Source: Pseudomonas sp. UFMG81 (lineage in GTDB: Bacteria > Pseudomonadota > Gammaproteobacteria > Pseudomonadales > Pseudomonadaceae). From it: a stretch of DNA of 50,855 bases. The notes under the pieces are model-generated. The model had not been told where the DNA came from. It did no database searches and saw nothing but the letters and a program-made list of their open reading frames with translations. The position numbers were made by a program, and so were the translations under genes. Location: NCBI RefSeq assembly GCF_015354575.1, contig NZ_JACAFQ010000001.1, forward strand, positions 333,381 through 384,235. Reading direction: 5' to 3'. Positions 28,680 to 37,616 of this stretch are shown here, piece after piece. Every line of letters begins with the position of its first letter. The first letter of the stretch is position 1.

Positions 28680-29429
28680 TCAAAGCTCGAACCCCAGCAT
28701 CACCGCGCACACCACCAGGAACACGCAGAACAGCGTGCGCAATACCTTCTCCGGCAAGGCATGGGCCAGCTTCACCCCCCAGCTGATGCTGAGCAGCCCG
28801 CCCACCGCCAGCGGCACACCAATGCTCCAGTCCACGCTCTGGTGCAGGCCATAGGTGAGCAAGGTCACCATGGTGCTCGGCGCCGCCAACGCCAGCGACA
28901 AGCCCTGGGCCACCACCTGGGTAGTGCCGAACACACTGGTGAGGATCGGCGTGGCCACCACCGCACCACCCACACCGAACAACCCGCCCATGGTCCCGGC
29001 AAAGCCGCCCAACACCCCCAGCCACGGCCACGGGTAGCGCAGCTCGCTGCTCGGCGGCGTCACCTTGAGGAACATCCGCGCCACGTTCCAGATCGCCAGC
29101 GCCACCAGGAAGCCGACGAAATACAGGCGCATCGACTGCGCATCGATGCCCACCGCCCAGATCGACCCCAGCCAGGCGAACACCAGGCTGCACAGCGACA
29201 GCGGCACGGCATGGCGCAGCTCGATACGGTTGCGCTGGTGGTAGCGCCACAGCGCCAGCAGCACGTTGGGCACCACCATCACCAGCGCCGTGCCTTGGGC
29301 CAGTTGCTGGTCAAGGCCGAACAGCACGCCCAGCGCCGGAATCGCGATCAGCCCGCCACCGATACCAAACAGGCCGCCCACGGTGCCCAGCGCCGCGCCC
29401 AACACGATATACATCAACCACTCGATCAT
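28680..29429 (-). CDS. TauE/SafE-family membrane exporter
   Basis: 249 residues from ATG 29429, preceded by GAGG; a GTG five codons earlier is less likely. Two internally repeated halves each contain the family's glycine motif: GTVGGLFGIGGGLIAIP near the N terminus and GTMGGLFGVGGAVVATP in the middle. About eight hydrophobic segments. Inner-membrane transporters of this family export sulfite, sulfonates or other small anions; substrate unknown here. Divergent from the following LysR gene (115 nt apart). Confidence 0.92.
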   Translation of the reverse strand: MIEWLMYIVLGAALGTVGGLFGIGGGLIAIPALGVLFGLDQQLAQGTALVMVVPNVLLALWRYHQRNRIELRHAVPLSLCSLVFAWLGSIWAVGIDAQSMRLYFVGFLVALAIWNVARMFLKVTPPSSELRYPWPWLGVLGGFAGTMGGLFGVGGAVVATPILTSVFGTTQVVAQGLSLALAAPSTMVTLLTYGLHQSVDWSIGVPLAVGGLLSISWGVKLAHALPEKVLRTLFCVFLVVCAVMLGFEL

Positions 29430-29544
29430 CCGGCCCTCGTCCACCTGCTGCAGAGAATGAACGGCATGCTACGCAGTCGCGGCTGGCGGGGAAACGCACA
29501 GCAGCGCACAATGGCTGTGCGCTTCTTGCATAAGCAGCCAGACC

Positions 29545-30501
29545 ATGAGCCCCGACATCCTCACCGAACAACTGAGCCTGTTCCTCGACGTGCTGGAAAC
29601 CGGCAGTTTCTCCGCCGCCGCCCGCCGCCATCCATTGACCCCTTCGGCCGTGGCCCGGCGCATCGACAGCCTGGAAAACGCCGTGGGCAGCCGCCTGTTC
29701 GCCCGCAGCACCCATGCCGTGCGCCCGACCCCGGCGGGCAACGCCTTCGCCGAGCGCGCCCGGCGCATCATCGAAGAATTGCGCCTGGCCCGCGCCGAGG
29801 CGGTGTCGCTGAGCAACGCCCCCGAGGGGCTGATCCGCATCGACGCGCCAGCCGCCTTCGGCCGTCGTCACCTGGCGCCGGCCATCGCCGACTTCCTGGT
29901 CGCCTACCCCGGGCTCGACGTGCAACTGCGGCTGATTGACAGCTTCGTCGACCTGCACGGCAGCCACCTGGGCGAAGTCGACCTGGTGCTGCGCGCCGGC
30001 CCCCTGGCTGATACCCGCCTGGTGGCCACACCGCTGGCCTACATGGTGCGTATCGCCTGCGCCAGCCCCGCCTACCTGGCCAGCCGCGGCGTGCCGGCCT
30101 GCCCCAGTGAGCTGCCCGAGCACGACGGCCTGGACTGGGACGGCCTGGCACCCCCTTTCGCCTGGCGCTTCGCCATTGACGGCCAGGCCCGGCTGTACCG
30201 CCCAGCGCGCATGCGCATGACCGCCAACAATGCCGAGACCCTGCTGTTCGGTGCCCTGGCCGGCTTGGGCGTGGCTCACCTGCCCACCTGGCTGATCAGC
30301 GACTACCTGCTACGCGGCGAACTGCTGCCGCTGTTCTGCGACAACGGCCTGCCCGCGCCCGAGTCCAGCGGCATTTATGCGCTGCGTTTGGCACATGAAA
30401 CGAACTCTCGCAGCCGCTTGCTGCTCGAATTCCTCAAGAGCCGCTTCAGCCCGGTGCCCCCTTGGGACCTGGCGCTGCGCAGCGAGCTGCGCTGGCAATG
30501 A
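29545..30501 (+). CDS. LysR-family regulator (divergent from TauE-like exporter)
   Basis: 318 residues. The helix-turn-helix lies at about 17-45 (FLDVLETGSFSAAARRHPLTPSAVARR region). The effector domain begins at LIRIDAPAAFGRRHLAPAI. It belongs to the CrgA-like group by its PEG-LIRIDAP transition. It may regulate the exporter gene on the other side of a 115-nt promoter region. Confidence 0.92.
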   Translation: MSPDILTEQLSLFLDVLETGSFSAAARRHPLTPSAVARRIDSLENAVGSRLFARSTHAVRPTPAGNAFAERARRIIEELRLARAEAVSLSNAPEGLIRIDAPAAFGRRHLAPAIADFLVAYPGLDVQLRLIDSFVDLHGSHLGEVDLVLRAGPLADTRLVATPLAYMVRIACASPAYLASRGVPACPSELPEHDGLDWDGLAPPFAWRFAIDGQARLYRPARMRMTANNAETLLFGALAGLGVAHLPTWLISDYLLRGELLPLFCDNGLPAPESSGIYALRLAHETNSRSRLLLEFLKSRFSPVPPWDLALRSELRWQ

Positions 30502-30556
30502 GCGCGCTAACCTTCAGCGTGCTAGATTTTACTTCTCACCGATTCCAAGGACCTGC

Positions 30557-31012
30557 ATGAACGCCGACACCCAAGCCCCCTGCGACGAGTTGCTGCTGGA
30601 CAACCAGGTGTGCTTCGCCCTGCACTCCACTTCGCTGCTGATGACCAAGGTCTACAAGCCGCTGCTGCAGGCGCTGGGCCTGACCTATCCGCAATACCTG
30701 GCCATGCTGGTGCTGTGGGAGCAGGACGGGCTGACCGTGGGCGAAATCAGCCAGCACCTGCTCACCGACCCGGGCTCGCTCACCCCGCTGCTCAAGCGCC
30801 TGGAAAGCGAAGGCCTGCTCAAGCGCACCCGCAGCCGCGAGGACGAACGGGTCGTGCTGGTTCAGCTGACCGACAAGGGCCGCACGCTGCAACAACAGGC
30901 CCGCGAGGTGCCGCACTGCATCCTCAAGGCCAGCGGCCGCACGGTCGAGCAACTCGCCAAGCTGCAAGCCGAACTGATCGAACTGCGCGCGAACCTGCAA
31001 AAAAACCTCTGA
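30557..31012 (+). CDS. ohrR: OhrR organic-peroxide sensor repressor (MarR family)
   Basis: 151 residues from ATG 30557. The reactive cysteine typical of OhrR is C19 in LLDNQVCFALHS, followed by the tyrosines YKPLL and LTYPQY that cooperate with it. The winged helix is GSLTPLLKRLESEGLLKRTRSREDERVV. Oxidation of the cysteine by organic hydroperoxide releases DNA. The gene is immediately upstream of ohr on the same strand, with a palindromic operator between them. Confidence 0.95.
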   Translation: MNADTQAPCDELLLDNQVCFALHSTSLLMTKVYKPLLQALGLTYPQYLAMLVLWEQDGLTVGEISQHLLTDPGSLTPLLKRLESEGLLKRTRSREDERVVLVQLTDKGRTLQQQAREVPHCILKASGRTVEQLAKLQAELIELRANLQKNL

Positions 31013-31055
31013 CGACTATGCTGTGCTGTGGCCGTTCGGATGAAGGGTCGAAAAT

Positions 31056-31091
31056 TTAACTTGCGCACAAAATAATTGTGCACTAAGTTAA
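31056..31091. promoter_or_regulatory. Probable OhrR operator before ohr
   Basis: A long palindrome, TTAACTTGCGCACAA on the left and TTGTGCACTAAGTTAA on the right, separated by AATAA. The arms differ by a one-base insertion and one substitution. It lies about 50 nt before the ohr start and fits an AT-rich OhrR/MarR-type binding site. Confidence 0.75.
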
Positions 31092-31141
31092 TCCCACACC
31101 CACTCAGCGCCACGGCGCACAGCACGCAAGCGAGGCTCAAG

Positions 31142-31570
31142 ATGCAAAAGGTCACTCCGCTGTACATCGCAGAAGCCACCTCTACCGGCGGTCGCGACGG
31201 CAAATCCCGCTCCAGCGACGGCAAGCTGGAAGTCAAGCTGAGCACCCCCAAGGAGCTGGGCGGCGCCGGTGGTGATGGCACCAACCCCGAGCAGATGTTC
31301 GCTGCCGGCTACTCGGCCTGCTTCATTGGCGCGCTGAAGTTCGTTGCCGGCCAGGAGAAGAAAGCCCTGCCCGCCGACGCCTCGATCACCGCCAAGGTCG
31401 GCATCGGCCAGATCCCAGGCGGGTTCGGCCTGGACATCGACCTGCACATCAACCTGCCGGGCCTGGCCCAGGCCGACGCCGAAGGGTTGGTGGAGAAGGC
31501 GCACAAGGTCTGCCCTTACTCCAATGCCACCCGCGGCAATGTGGATGTGCGCTTGCATGTGACGGTCTGA
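31142..31570 (+). CDS. ohr: Organic hydroperoxide resistance protein Ohr
   Basis: 142 residues. Peroxidase that reduces organic hydroperoxides through a lipoylated partner. The two active cysteines are in GYSACFIGAL and KVCPYSNATRGN, and the catalytic Arg and Glu are in STGGRDGKS and NPEQMFAAGY. Under OhrR control via the palindrome upstream. Gene order ohrR-ohr-efp-earP matches P. aeruginosa PA2849-PA2852. Confidence 0.96.
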   Translation: MQKVTPLYIAEATSTGGRDGKSRSSDGKLEVKLSTPKELGGAGGDGTNPEQMFAAGYSACFIGALKFVAGQEKKALPADASITAKVGIGQIPGGFGLDIDLHINLPGLAQADAEGLVEKAHKVCPYSNATRGNVDVRLHVTV

Positions 31571-31590
31571 CACTCAGGCAACCTGGCCGC

Positions 31591-31717
31591 TGTAGGAGCG
31601 GCCTTGCGTCGCGAAAGGGGCGCGAAGCGCCCCCGGCGATGGAACAGGCGCCAGTTGCATGCGGGTTAACCCGGGGACCGCCTTGCGGTCCTTTCGCGAC
31701 ACAAGGCCGCTCCTACA
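31591..31717. repeat. REP pair, TGTAGGAGCGGCC family
   Basis: TGTAGGAGCGGCCTTGCGTC on the left, GACACAAGGCCGCTCCTACA on the right, around a GC-rich core. It lies between the convergent ohr and efp ends. Confidence 0.9.
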
Positions 31718-31748
31718 CGGGAACGAGTCAACGCGAGTTCCCAGGCAC

Positions 31749-31777
31749 AAAAAAACCCGGCCAAGGCCGGGTTTTTC
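31749..31777. terminator. Rho-independent terminator of efp
   Basis: AAAACCCGGCC AA GGCCGGGTTTTT hairpin. On the minus strand the A-run becomes a T-run, so it ends efp; it could also stop ohr transcripts. Confidence 0.9.
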
Positions 31778-31796
31778 GTGCGCATCGCAAGAAGGA

Positions 31797-32366
31797 TTAC
31801 TTCTTGGAACGGCCCTTGAAGCTGTTGTCGCGAGTGTCGATGTCGATCCACTCGTCGATCTGGATGAAGTCGGCAACCGAGATCTCGGTACCGTTCTTCA
31901 GCTTGGCAGGCTTCATGACCTTGCCGGAGGTGTCGCCACGAGCAGCGTTCTCGGTGTAGACGACCTGACGGCTGATGGTGGTCGGCAGTTCTACCGAAAC
32001 CAGGCGACCTTCGAAGAACACGGCTTCGCAGATGTCTTCCATGCCTTCTTCGATGTACGGCAGAACGGCGTCGATGTCTTCGGCGTTCAGTTCGTACATG
32101 GTGTAGTCGGTGGTGTCCATGAAGGTGTACGAGTCACCGCTGATGAACGACAGGGTCGCTTCTTTGCGATCCAGGATCACGTCGTCCAGCTTGTCGTCCG
32201 CACCGTATACGGTTTCGGTCTTGTAGCCGGTCAGCAGGTTCTTCAGCTTGGTCTTCATGATCGCGCTGTTACGGCCCGACTTGGTGAACTCAGCTTTCTG
32301 AACCAGCCACGGGTCGTTGTCGATCCGCAGTACGGTACCGGGTTTCAGTTCTTTACCAGTTTTCAT
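31797..32366 (-). CDS. efp: Elongation factor P
   Basis: 189 residues, the standard length. EF-P relieves ribosomes stalled at polyproline. The tip residue is R32 in KSGRNSA, the arginine type that is rhamnosylated, not the lysine type. Domain 2-3 motifs [17 protein letters not shown] and the final [20 protein letters not shown] region are typical. The modifying enzyme EarP is encoded 48 nt upstream on the same strand. Confidence 0.98.
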   Translation of the reverse strand: MKTGKELKPGTVLRIDNDPWLVQKAEFTKSGRNSAIMKTKLKNLLTGYKTETVYGADDKLDDVILDRKEATLSFISGDSYTFMDTTDYTMYELNAEDIDAVLPYIEEGMEDICEAVFFEGRLVSVELPTTISRQVVYTENAARGDTSGKVMKPAKLKNGTEISVADFIQIDEWIDIDTRDNSFKGRSKK

Positions 32367-32414
32367 TACGAAGTATCCGAATCTGGATGGATTTATAAAA
32401 ATCGAGGCCGCGTA

Positions 32415-33533
32415 TCATAGCGAATTTCGGTAAAACTGTACCAGCTTCGTGGCGAGGTCCGGCTGAGCGGCCTGTTCGGCGCACCATTGGCGGGCGTGCC
32501 TGCGCACTTCCTCCCAGTGCGGCTGCAGCGCCTGCCAGGCCTGGCCCATGGGCCGATCCATGTTCCACGCCCGCCACAGTGCGCTCAGTGCCTGCCCGGC
32601 GGCAGCCGACAGGCCAAGGCAATACACCGCCAGGAACGCCTCGAGCTTCTCCCAGTGAGCGTTCTCGTCCTGGATGTAGATGTGCCACAGCATCGGCATG
32701 CCGGCCCACTGCGCACGCACGAACGAATCCTCGCCCCGTACCGCATTGAAGTCGCAGCTCCACAGCAGCCGGTCATAATCGTCCTGGCTGACGAAGGGCA
32801 GCACCTGCACGGTCAAGCTCCCGCGCCGGTGCAGCGCACCGACCGGCAAATCCGCCTCACCCAGCCAGTGGCCCAGGTCGGCGAGGATGCGGCCCTGAGG
32901 CACCAGCAGGTGAGTAGGCTGCGTATCGCCAGCCAGCACATCGAGCCAGTTGCCCAGTTGCGGGTTCTCGTAGGCGAACAACGAAACCAGTCGCGCACCG
33001 TGCTGGGGCGCAACGCCCAACCCGGCGAGGAAGCTGGCACGCTCGAACGCCTCGCGGCGCGGCAGCAACGAGGTTTCGCGCAGAAGGCCACCGGTCTTGG
33101 CGGTGAAACCGGGGAAGAAGAAGATCTTGCGCAGCCCGTTAGCCTGGGGCGAAGGCAACCCATGGCAACCCTCGACCCAGTCCTCGGCGCTGAGGTAATC
33201 CAGGTTCAACCACAGGGGCGGCTTGGGCTGCCTGGCCATGGCTTCGACGAACGCGGGCGGCAATTGGCAGGCGAAGGCGCCGATCACCACCTGGGCAGGC
33301 TCTGCGCCCTGCCATTCAGCAGCCCAGTGCCGCACCTCGACACCTTGTTGCCATTGCTGTTCGGCCGTGACGTCCAGCTGCGGGCACAGGCGCGCGAAAG
33401 ACCCCAAGTCATCCACCCACAGGCGCACCGCCAGGTCGTGCTCGGCCACCAACTGCCGAGCAAGGCGCCAGGTGACGCCGATGTCGCCATAGTTGTCGAC
33501 GACCGTGCAGAAGATGTCCCAGGTGGTTTTCAT
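32415..33533 (-). CDS. earP: EF-P arginine rhamnosyltransferase EarP
   Basis: 372 residues from ATG 33533; a GTG two codons upstream gives an extension that relatives lack. EarP transfers rhamnose from dTDP-rhamnose to Arg32 of EF-P. The catalytic aspartates known from P. putida EarP are in place as D13 and D17 (VVDNYGDIGVTWRLARQL). The inverted GT-B fold shows IFFFPGFTAKTGGLL and, in the nucleotide-binding half, CDFNAVRGEDSFVRAQWAG. Adjacent to efp as in other rhamnosylating species. Confidence 0.97.
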   Translation of the reverse strand: MKTTWDIFCTVVDNYGDIGVTWRLARQLVAEHDLAVRLWVDDLGSFARLCPQLDVTAEQQWQQGVEVRHWAAEWQGAEPAQVVIGAFACQLPPAFVEAMARQPKPPLWLNLDYLSAEDWVEGCHGLPSPQANGLRKIFFFPGFTAKTGGLLRETSLLPRREAFERASFLAGLGVAPQHGARLVSLFAYENPQLGNWLDVLAGDTQPTHLLVPQGRILADLGHWLGEADLPVGALHRRGSLTVQVLPFVSQDDYDRLLWSCDFNAVRGEDSFVRAQWAGMPMLWHIYIQDENAHWEKLEAFLAVYCLGLSAAAGQALSALWRAWNMDRPMGQAWQALQPHWEEVRRHARQWCAEQAAQPDLATKLVQFYRNSL

Positions 33534-33669
33534 CGCCACGTTTCGCTACCCGTGAAAAAAGACCGCGAATTTTGCGGACAAACCGGCCACAACAAAAGCA
33601 CCGCGCTAAAAAAACCTGCCACGCCATGCGACAATGCCGCCACCGCCCCGCCCTGCCAAGGAGGCTGCC

Positions 33670-34068
33670 ATGCCCCGCCGCCGCGAACTGACCATTACCC
33701 TCAAGCCCCTGCAACTGATCCTGTGCGTCGCCCTCGGCCTGTGGCTGGGCGCCGTCGCCATCGCCTTGAGCCTGTGGCTGGGCCTGCGCCTGTGGCCGGA
33801 GCAGGTGCAGCCGGTGGCCCAGGCCATCGCCCCGGCCATCGTGCAACCGGCGCCGGCCGTGCCTGCCACCCAAGTGGACGATGCCCAGGCGCAGATGTTC
33901 GAGCGTTACAAAGACATCCTGCACCAGCAGGAACTGCAACAGGCCGCCGAAACCGCCGAGCGCAGCCCGCGCAACCTGAACAACCCCAAGTGTCAGTTCT
34001 GGCTGCAGCAGAACCGCACCGCGCCGACCGACAAGAGCCAGGCCAATGTACTGGAGTTCTGCTACTGA
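33670..34068 (+). CDS. Small single-pass membrane protein, unknown
   Basis: 132 residues from ATG 33670, with AAGGAGG 6 nt upstream. A basic start (PRRREL) leads to one hydrophobic segment at about residues 14-40 and then a Pro/Ala/Val-rich linker. A helical, Gln-rich soluble part ends in NPKCQFWLQQNR and LEFCY with two cysteines. The topology N-in, C-periplasmic is inferred. It is one base from the next gene and probably co-translated with it. I do not recognise the family. Confidence 0.85.
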   Translation: MPRRRELTITLKPLQLILCVALGLWLGAVAIALSLWLGLRLWPEQVQPVAQAIAPAIVQPAPAVPATQVDDAQAQMFERYKDILHQQELQQAAETAERSPRNLNNPKCQFWLQQNRTAPTDKSQANVLEFCY

Positions 34069-34069
34069 C

Positions 34070-34552
34070 ATGGACAAGGGCCAACTGCTGCACCACATCG
34101 TCGCCCAGCTCGAGCAGGACATGGAACTGTTGCGCCAGGCGGCCCAGACCGCCTACGAAACGGCCACCGCCGAAGAGAACATCGCCGAGAACAAATACGA
34201 CACCCTGGGGCTGGAAGCCTCGTATCTCGCCACCGGCCAGGCCCGGCGCACCGCCGAGATCCGCCAGGCGTTGCAGACCTACCGGCAGTTGCTGTTGCGC
34301 GACTACGACCCGGCGCGGGGCATCCAGATCGGCTGCCTGGTGACGCTGGAAGATGAGGATGGCCAGCAGCGCTTGCTGTTCCTCGGGCCCGAGGGTGCCG
34401 GGCTGAAGATCGGCGAAGGCGATGGGCTGGTGACGGTGATCACCCCGCGCGCACCGCTGGGGCAGCAACTGGTCGGCAAGCGAGTGGATGACGAGGTGAG
34501 CCTGGTGGTGAATGGTGTGATGCAGGTTCAGTTCATCGTCGCGGTCGCCTGA
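34070..34552 (+). CDS. GreA/GreB-like transcription factor
   Basis: 160 residues; ATG 34070 lies one base after the previous stop (TGA-C-ATG). The N-terminal half is a coiled-coil hairpin, the C-terminal half a GreA/B FKBP-like domain ending in PLGQQLVGKRVDDEV, much like PLGRALLGK-VGDEV of GreA. The tip sequence is EENIAENKYD, where GreA has GDLSENAEY. By this alignment the first metal-binding acid (Asp41 of GreA) becomes N37 and the second is kept as E40. Transcript-cleavage activity may therefore be altered. Whether it acts on RNA polymerase as an antagonist is unknown. Confidence 0.8.
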   Translation: MDKGQLLHHIVAQLEQDMELLRQAAQTAYETATAEENIAENKYDTLGLEASYLATGQARRTAEIRQALQTYRQLLLRDYDPARGIQIGCLVTLEDEDGQQRLLFLGPEGAGLKIGEGDGLVTVITPRAPLGQQLVGKRVDDEVSLVVNGVMQVQFIVAVA

Positions 34553-34561
34553 TCCATCGCT

Positions 34562-34625
34562 ATCGCGGGGCAAGCCCGCTCCCACAGGGTGGACTGGATT
34601 GTGGGAGCGGGCTTGCCCCGCGATC
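34562..34625. repeat. REP pair, GGGGCAAGCCCGC subtype
   Basis: Arms ATCGCGGGGCAAGCCCGCTC and complement with a short spacer. The right arm runs directly into the stop codon of the next minus-strand gene. Confidence 0.9.
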
Positions 34626-35553
34626 ATTGATGCAACGCATTGAACCGCTGGGTCAGCCCTTGCTCGGCAAACCGCTCCACCACGTAATCGATGAACGCCC
34701 GGGTCTTGCCCGGCAACAGCTTGTGCTCGGCGTAATACAGGCTGATGTTGCCGTCGTCCACGTACCAGTCCGGCAGCACCCGCTGCAGCCGCCCCTCGCT
34801 CAGATAGGGCACGGCAAAAGGCAGACTCACCAATGCAATGCCCAGCCCCTGCTCGGCCACCGCGCAGGCGGCGTCGGAGTCGCTCATGGTCATGGTCTGC
34901 GGCAATTGCAGCGGGCACTGCTCCTGCCAGCGGCTGGTCAGCGGCCATGAACGCACCCGCCCGGTCTGCGGCGAACGGATAAGGATGCCTTGATGGGCCT
35001 GTAGCGCCTGCGGATGCTCGATCGGTGCGTGCCGTTGCAAGTACCCCGGGGCCGCCACCAGCACCCGATGGGCGGGCGTCAGCTTGCGCGCCACCACCCC
35101 CAGCGGCAGCTCGAAGCCTCCACCGATGGCGGCATCGAAGCCTTGCCCGATCAAGTCGACCTGGCGGTTGTCAAAATGCCAGTCCGGGGTGATCGCCGGG
35201 TATCGACGCAGGAACTCACCCAATAGCGGCAGCACGTACAAGCGCCCGAACACCGTGCCCATGCTCACCCGCAACAGCCCGGCCGGCTGGCCTTCGGCGC
35301 TGGCCAGGTTGGCCATGGCGTACTGGATGGTGCGCAGGCTGTCGCTCACCTCCCCCAGAAATCGCTGCCCGGCCTCGGTCAGGGTCAGCTTGCGGGTACT
35401 ACGCTGGAACAACCGCACCCCCAGCCGCGCTTCCAGCTGGGCGACGTTCTTGCCGACCGCCGCTGGGGTCAGCGACAGGCGCCGGGCGGCTTCGGCAAAG
35501 CTGCCCACTTCGGCGCTGCGGACAAAGCACTCAAGGTGACTGAACGATTCCAT
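34624..35553 (-). CDS. LysR-family regulator (divergent from SDR gene)
   Basis: 309 residues from ATG 35553. Helix-turn-helix at about 8-40 (FVRSAEVGSFAEAARRLSLT) and an effector domain beginning LRVSMGTVFGRLYVLP. It belongs to the group that often represses or activates an adjacent oxidoreductase. The SDR gene starts 124 nt away on the other strand. The 3' end touches a REP arm. Confidence 0.92.
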   Translation of the reverse strand: MESFSHLECFVRSAEVGSFAEAARRLSLTPAAVGKNVAQLEARLGVRLFQRSTRKLTLTEAGQRFLGEVSDSLRTIQYAMANLASAEGQPAGLLRVSMGTVFGRLYVLPLLGEFLRRYPAITPDWHFDNRQVDLIGQGFDAAIGGGFELPLGVVARKLTPAHRVLVAAPGYLQRHAPIEHPQALQAHQGILIRSPQTGRVRSWPLTSRWQEQCPLQLPQTMTMSDSDAACAVAEQGLGIALVSLPFAVPYLSEGRLQRVLPDWYVDDGNISLYYAEHKLLPGKTRAFIDYVVERFAEQGLTQRFNALHQ

Positions 35554-35591
35554 GGCTTCGATTCCCAACCAACGGTTTACTCAGATGATCG

Positions 35592-35608
35592 TGATTACCA
35601 GCTTATCA
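35592..35608. promoter_or_regulatory. Candidate LysR box between regulator and SDR gene
   Basis: TGATTACCAGCTTATCA, a palindrome TGAT-N9-ATCA, is close to the T-N11-A type LysR motif and lies within the divergent promoter region. Confidence 0.4.
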
Positions 35609-35677
35609 GTGAGCAATCATCGGTCGATACTGCGCCCATCCAAGGCATCCGGCCTTGCTTGAATACTGGAGATCAGC

Positions 35678-36427
35678 ATGTCCCAAGCACTTCCCCTCAG
35701 CGGCAAGGTGGCCCTGGTCCAGGGCGGTTCCCGTGGTATCGGCGCGGCCATCGTGCGCCGCCTGGCCCGTGATGGCGCCAAGGTCGCGTTCACCTATGTA
35801 AGCTCGGCGCAAACCGCCGAAGCCCTGGCCGGCGAGATCAACGGCAACGGCGGCCAGGCCTTGGCCCTGCGCGCCGACAGCGCCGATACCCACGCCGTGC
35901 AACAGGCAGTGGCCGACACCACCAAGGCCTTCGGCGGCCTCGATATCCTGGTCAACAACGCCGGCGTGCTGGCGGTGGCACCGGTGGCCGAGTTCGACCT
36001 GGCCGACTTCGACCGCCTGCTGGCCGTCAACGTGCGCAGCGTGTTCGTCGCCACCCAGGCCGCGGTCAAGCACATGGGCAAGGGCGGGCGAATCATCAAC
36101 ATCGGCAGCACCAACGCCGAGCGCATGCCGTTCGCCGGCGGCGCCCCCTACGCCATGAGCAAGTCGGCGCTGGTCGGGCTGACCAAGGGGCTGGCCCGTG
36201 ACTTGGGCCCCCAAGGGATCACCGTCAACAACGTGCAACCCGGCCCGGTTGACACCGACATGAACCCGGCCAGTGGCGAGTTCGCCGACAGCCTGATCCC
36301 GCTGATGGCCATCGGGCGCTACGGGCATGTGGAAGAGATCGCCAGCTTCGTGGCGTATCTGGCAGGGCCTGAGGCTGGCTACATCACTGGCGCCAGCCTG
36401 CTGGCCGATGGTGGCTTCGCGGCCTGA
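35678..36427 (+). CDS. Short-chain dehydrogenase/reductase
   Basis: 249 residues; ATG with GGAG 7 nt upstream. Classical SDR: NADP(H) loop GGSRGIGAAI, NNAGV, active-site serine in INIGSTNAE, and YAMSK with the catalytic tyrosine and lysine. PGPVDTDMNP follows. It is of the FabG-like 3-oxoacyl reductase type, but the divergent LysR suggests a catabolic or detoxification substrate, not fatty acid synthesis. Substrate unknown. Confidence 0.93.
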   Translation: MSQALPLSGKVALVQGGSRGIGAAIVRRLARDGAKVAFTYVSSAQTAEALAGEINGNGGQALALRADSADTHAVQQAVADTTKAFGGLDILVNNAGVLAVAPVAEFDLADFDRLLAVNVRSVFVATQAAVKHMGKGGRIINIGSTNAERMPFAGGAPYAMSKSALVGLTKGLARDLGPQGITVNNVQPGPVDTDMNPASGEFADSLIPLMAIGRYGHVEEIASFVAYLAGPEAGYITGASLLADGGFAA

Positions 36428-36476
36428 GACAGGTTGACTCTGATGCAAGCCGGCACGTAATGGGTTGCTCGTCTGC

Positions 36477-36592
36477 TGTAGGAGCGGCCTTGTGTCGCGA
36501 AAGGGCTGCGCAGCAGCCCCGGCAATTTATGTGGTTGCGCAAAAACCTGGGGCCGCCTTGCGGCCCTTTCGCGACACAAGGCCGCTCCTACA
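36477..36592. repeat. REP pair, TGTAGGAGCGGCC family
   Basis: TGTAGGAGCGGCCTTGTGTC on the left and the exact complement at the right end, around a core with GCAATTTATG and the inner stem GAAAGGGCTGCGC/GGGCCGCAAGGC-like parts. Between SDR and the next, convergent LysR gene. Confidence 0.9.
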
Positions 36593-36626
36593 GTGAATGC
36601 GCAAACCAGCACAGGAAGCCATCTAC

Positions 36627-37508
36627 TCAGCCATCTGCACTCAAGCTTTGCTCCATCAACTCCAGAAACGCCCGCGCCGCAGGCGTCGGGCTGGGCGACC
36701 ACACCGCATACAAGTGGCGCACCGGCGCATCCGCCAGGCGCGCCATGGCGACACCCTCAAACCCCTGGGCAATACGCTCGGGCACCAGCCCCACGGCCAT
36801 GCCGCGCTGGACGAACTTCTCCACCAGGCGAATATGGCCGATCTCGAACTGCACCCGACGCTCCACCCCCACGGCCAGGAACGCTTCGTCGGTCTGCCGG
36901 CGCGCGCCGGTGCCCTCGGGGAAGTCCACCAGCACCTCGCCGGCCAGGTCCGCCAGGGCCAATTGCGTTCGCTGCGCCAAGGCATGACCAAGCGGCAGCA
37001 CCGCCACCAGCTCCTCACGCGCCAGCAAGCGATGGTGCACGCCTTGCAATACCTCGCCCTGCCACAGGCCGACGAAGCCCACATCCAGGCGCCGCTCGCA
37101 GACATCGGCCATCAGCAATTCACTCTTGGCGGTCAGCCAGCGCACGTCGACGTCTGGATAGCGCCGGTGGAACACCGCCAGCACATCGACCAGGTCCAGC
37201 GCGGTCAACGAGCTGATCTCACCGATGGTCAGGCGCCCGCGCACCTGCCCGCAGGCCGCCGCCACATCGTCGGCAATACGCCTGGCCGCCTCGACTGCCG
37301 GCCGTGCACTGAGCACGAAGGCCTCGCCGGCCGGCGTCAGCCGTACCCGCCGCGAACTGCGCTCGAACAGGCTCACCCCCAGTTGCGCCTCCAGCCGCGC
37401 CACCTGGTGGCTGAGCGCCGACTGCACCACATGGCAACGCTCGGCGGCGCGGGTGAAACTGCCGGTGTCAGCCACGGCCAGGGCATATTCCAGTTGCTTG
37501 AGGTTCAT
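36627..37508 (-). CDS. LysR-family regulator (divergent from MFS transporter)
   Basis: 293 residues. Helix-turn-helix at about 5-35 (LEYALAVADTGSFTRAAERC), then an effector domain starting LTIGEISSLTALDLVDVL. Head-to-head with an MFS transporter gene 108 nt away, which is its probable target. Confidence 0.93.
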   Translation of the reverse strand: MNLKQLEYALAVADTGSFTRAAERCHVVQSALSHQVARLEAQLGVSLFERSSRRVRLTPAGEAFVLSARPAVEAARRIADDVAAACGQVRGRLTIGEISSLTALDLVDVLAVFHRRYPDVDVRWLTAKSELLMADVCERRLDVGFVGLWQGEVLQGVHHRLLAREELVAVLPLGHALAQRTQLALADLAGEVLVDFPEGTGARRQTDEAFLAVGVERRVQFEIGHIRLVEKFVQRGMAVGLVPERIAQGFEGVAMARLADAPVRHLYAVWSPSPTPAARAFLELMEQSLSADG

Positions 37509-37533
37509 CGATCTATCTGCTTTCGAGATGGAT

Positions 37534-37552
37534 AATGTGAAAACTATACATT
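37534..37552. promoter_or_regulatory. Candidate LysR box before the MFS gene
   Basis: AATGTGAAAACTATACATT is a palindrome AATGT-N9-ACATT within the divergent promoter, of the usual LysR dyad shape. Confidence 0.4.
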
Positions 37553-37616
37553 GGCGTCATCCATGACACATGCCGATACTGATCGCCATTCCACCTTGCC
37601 TGCCGCGAGAGACCCC

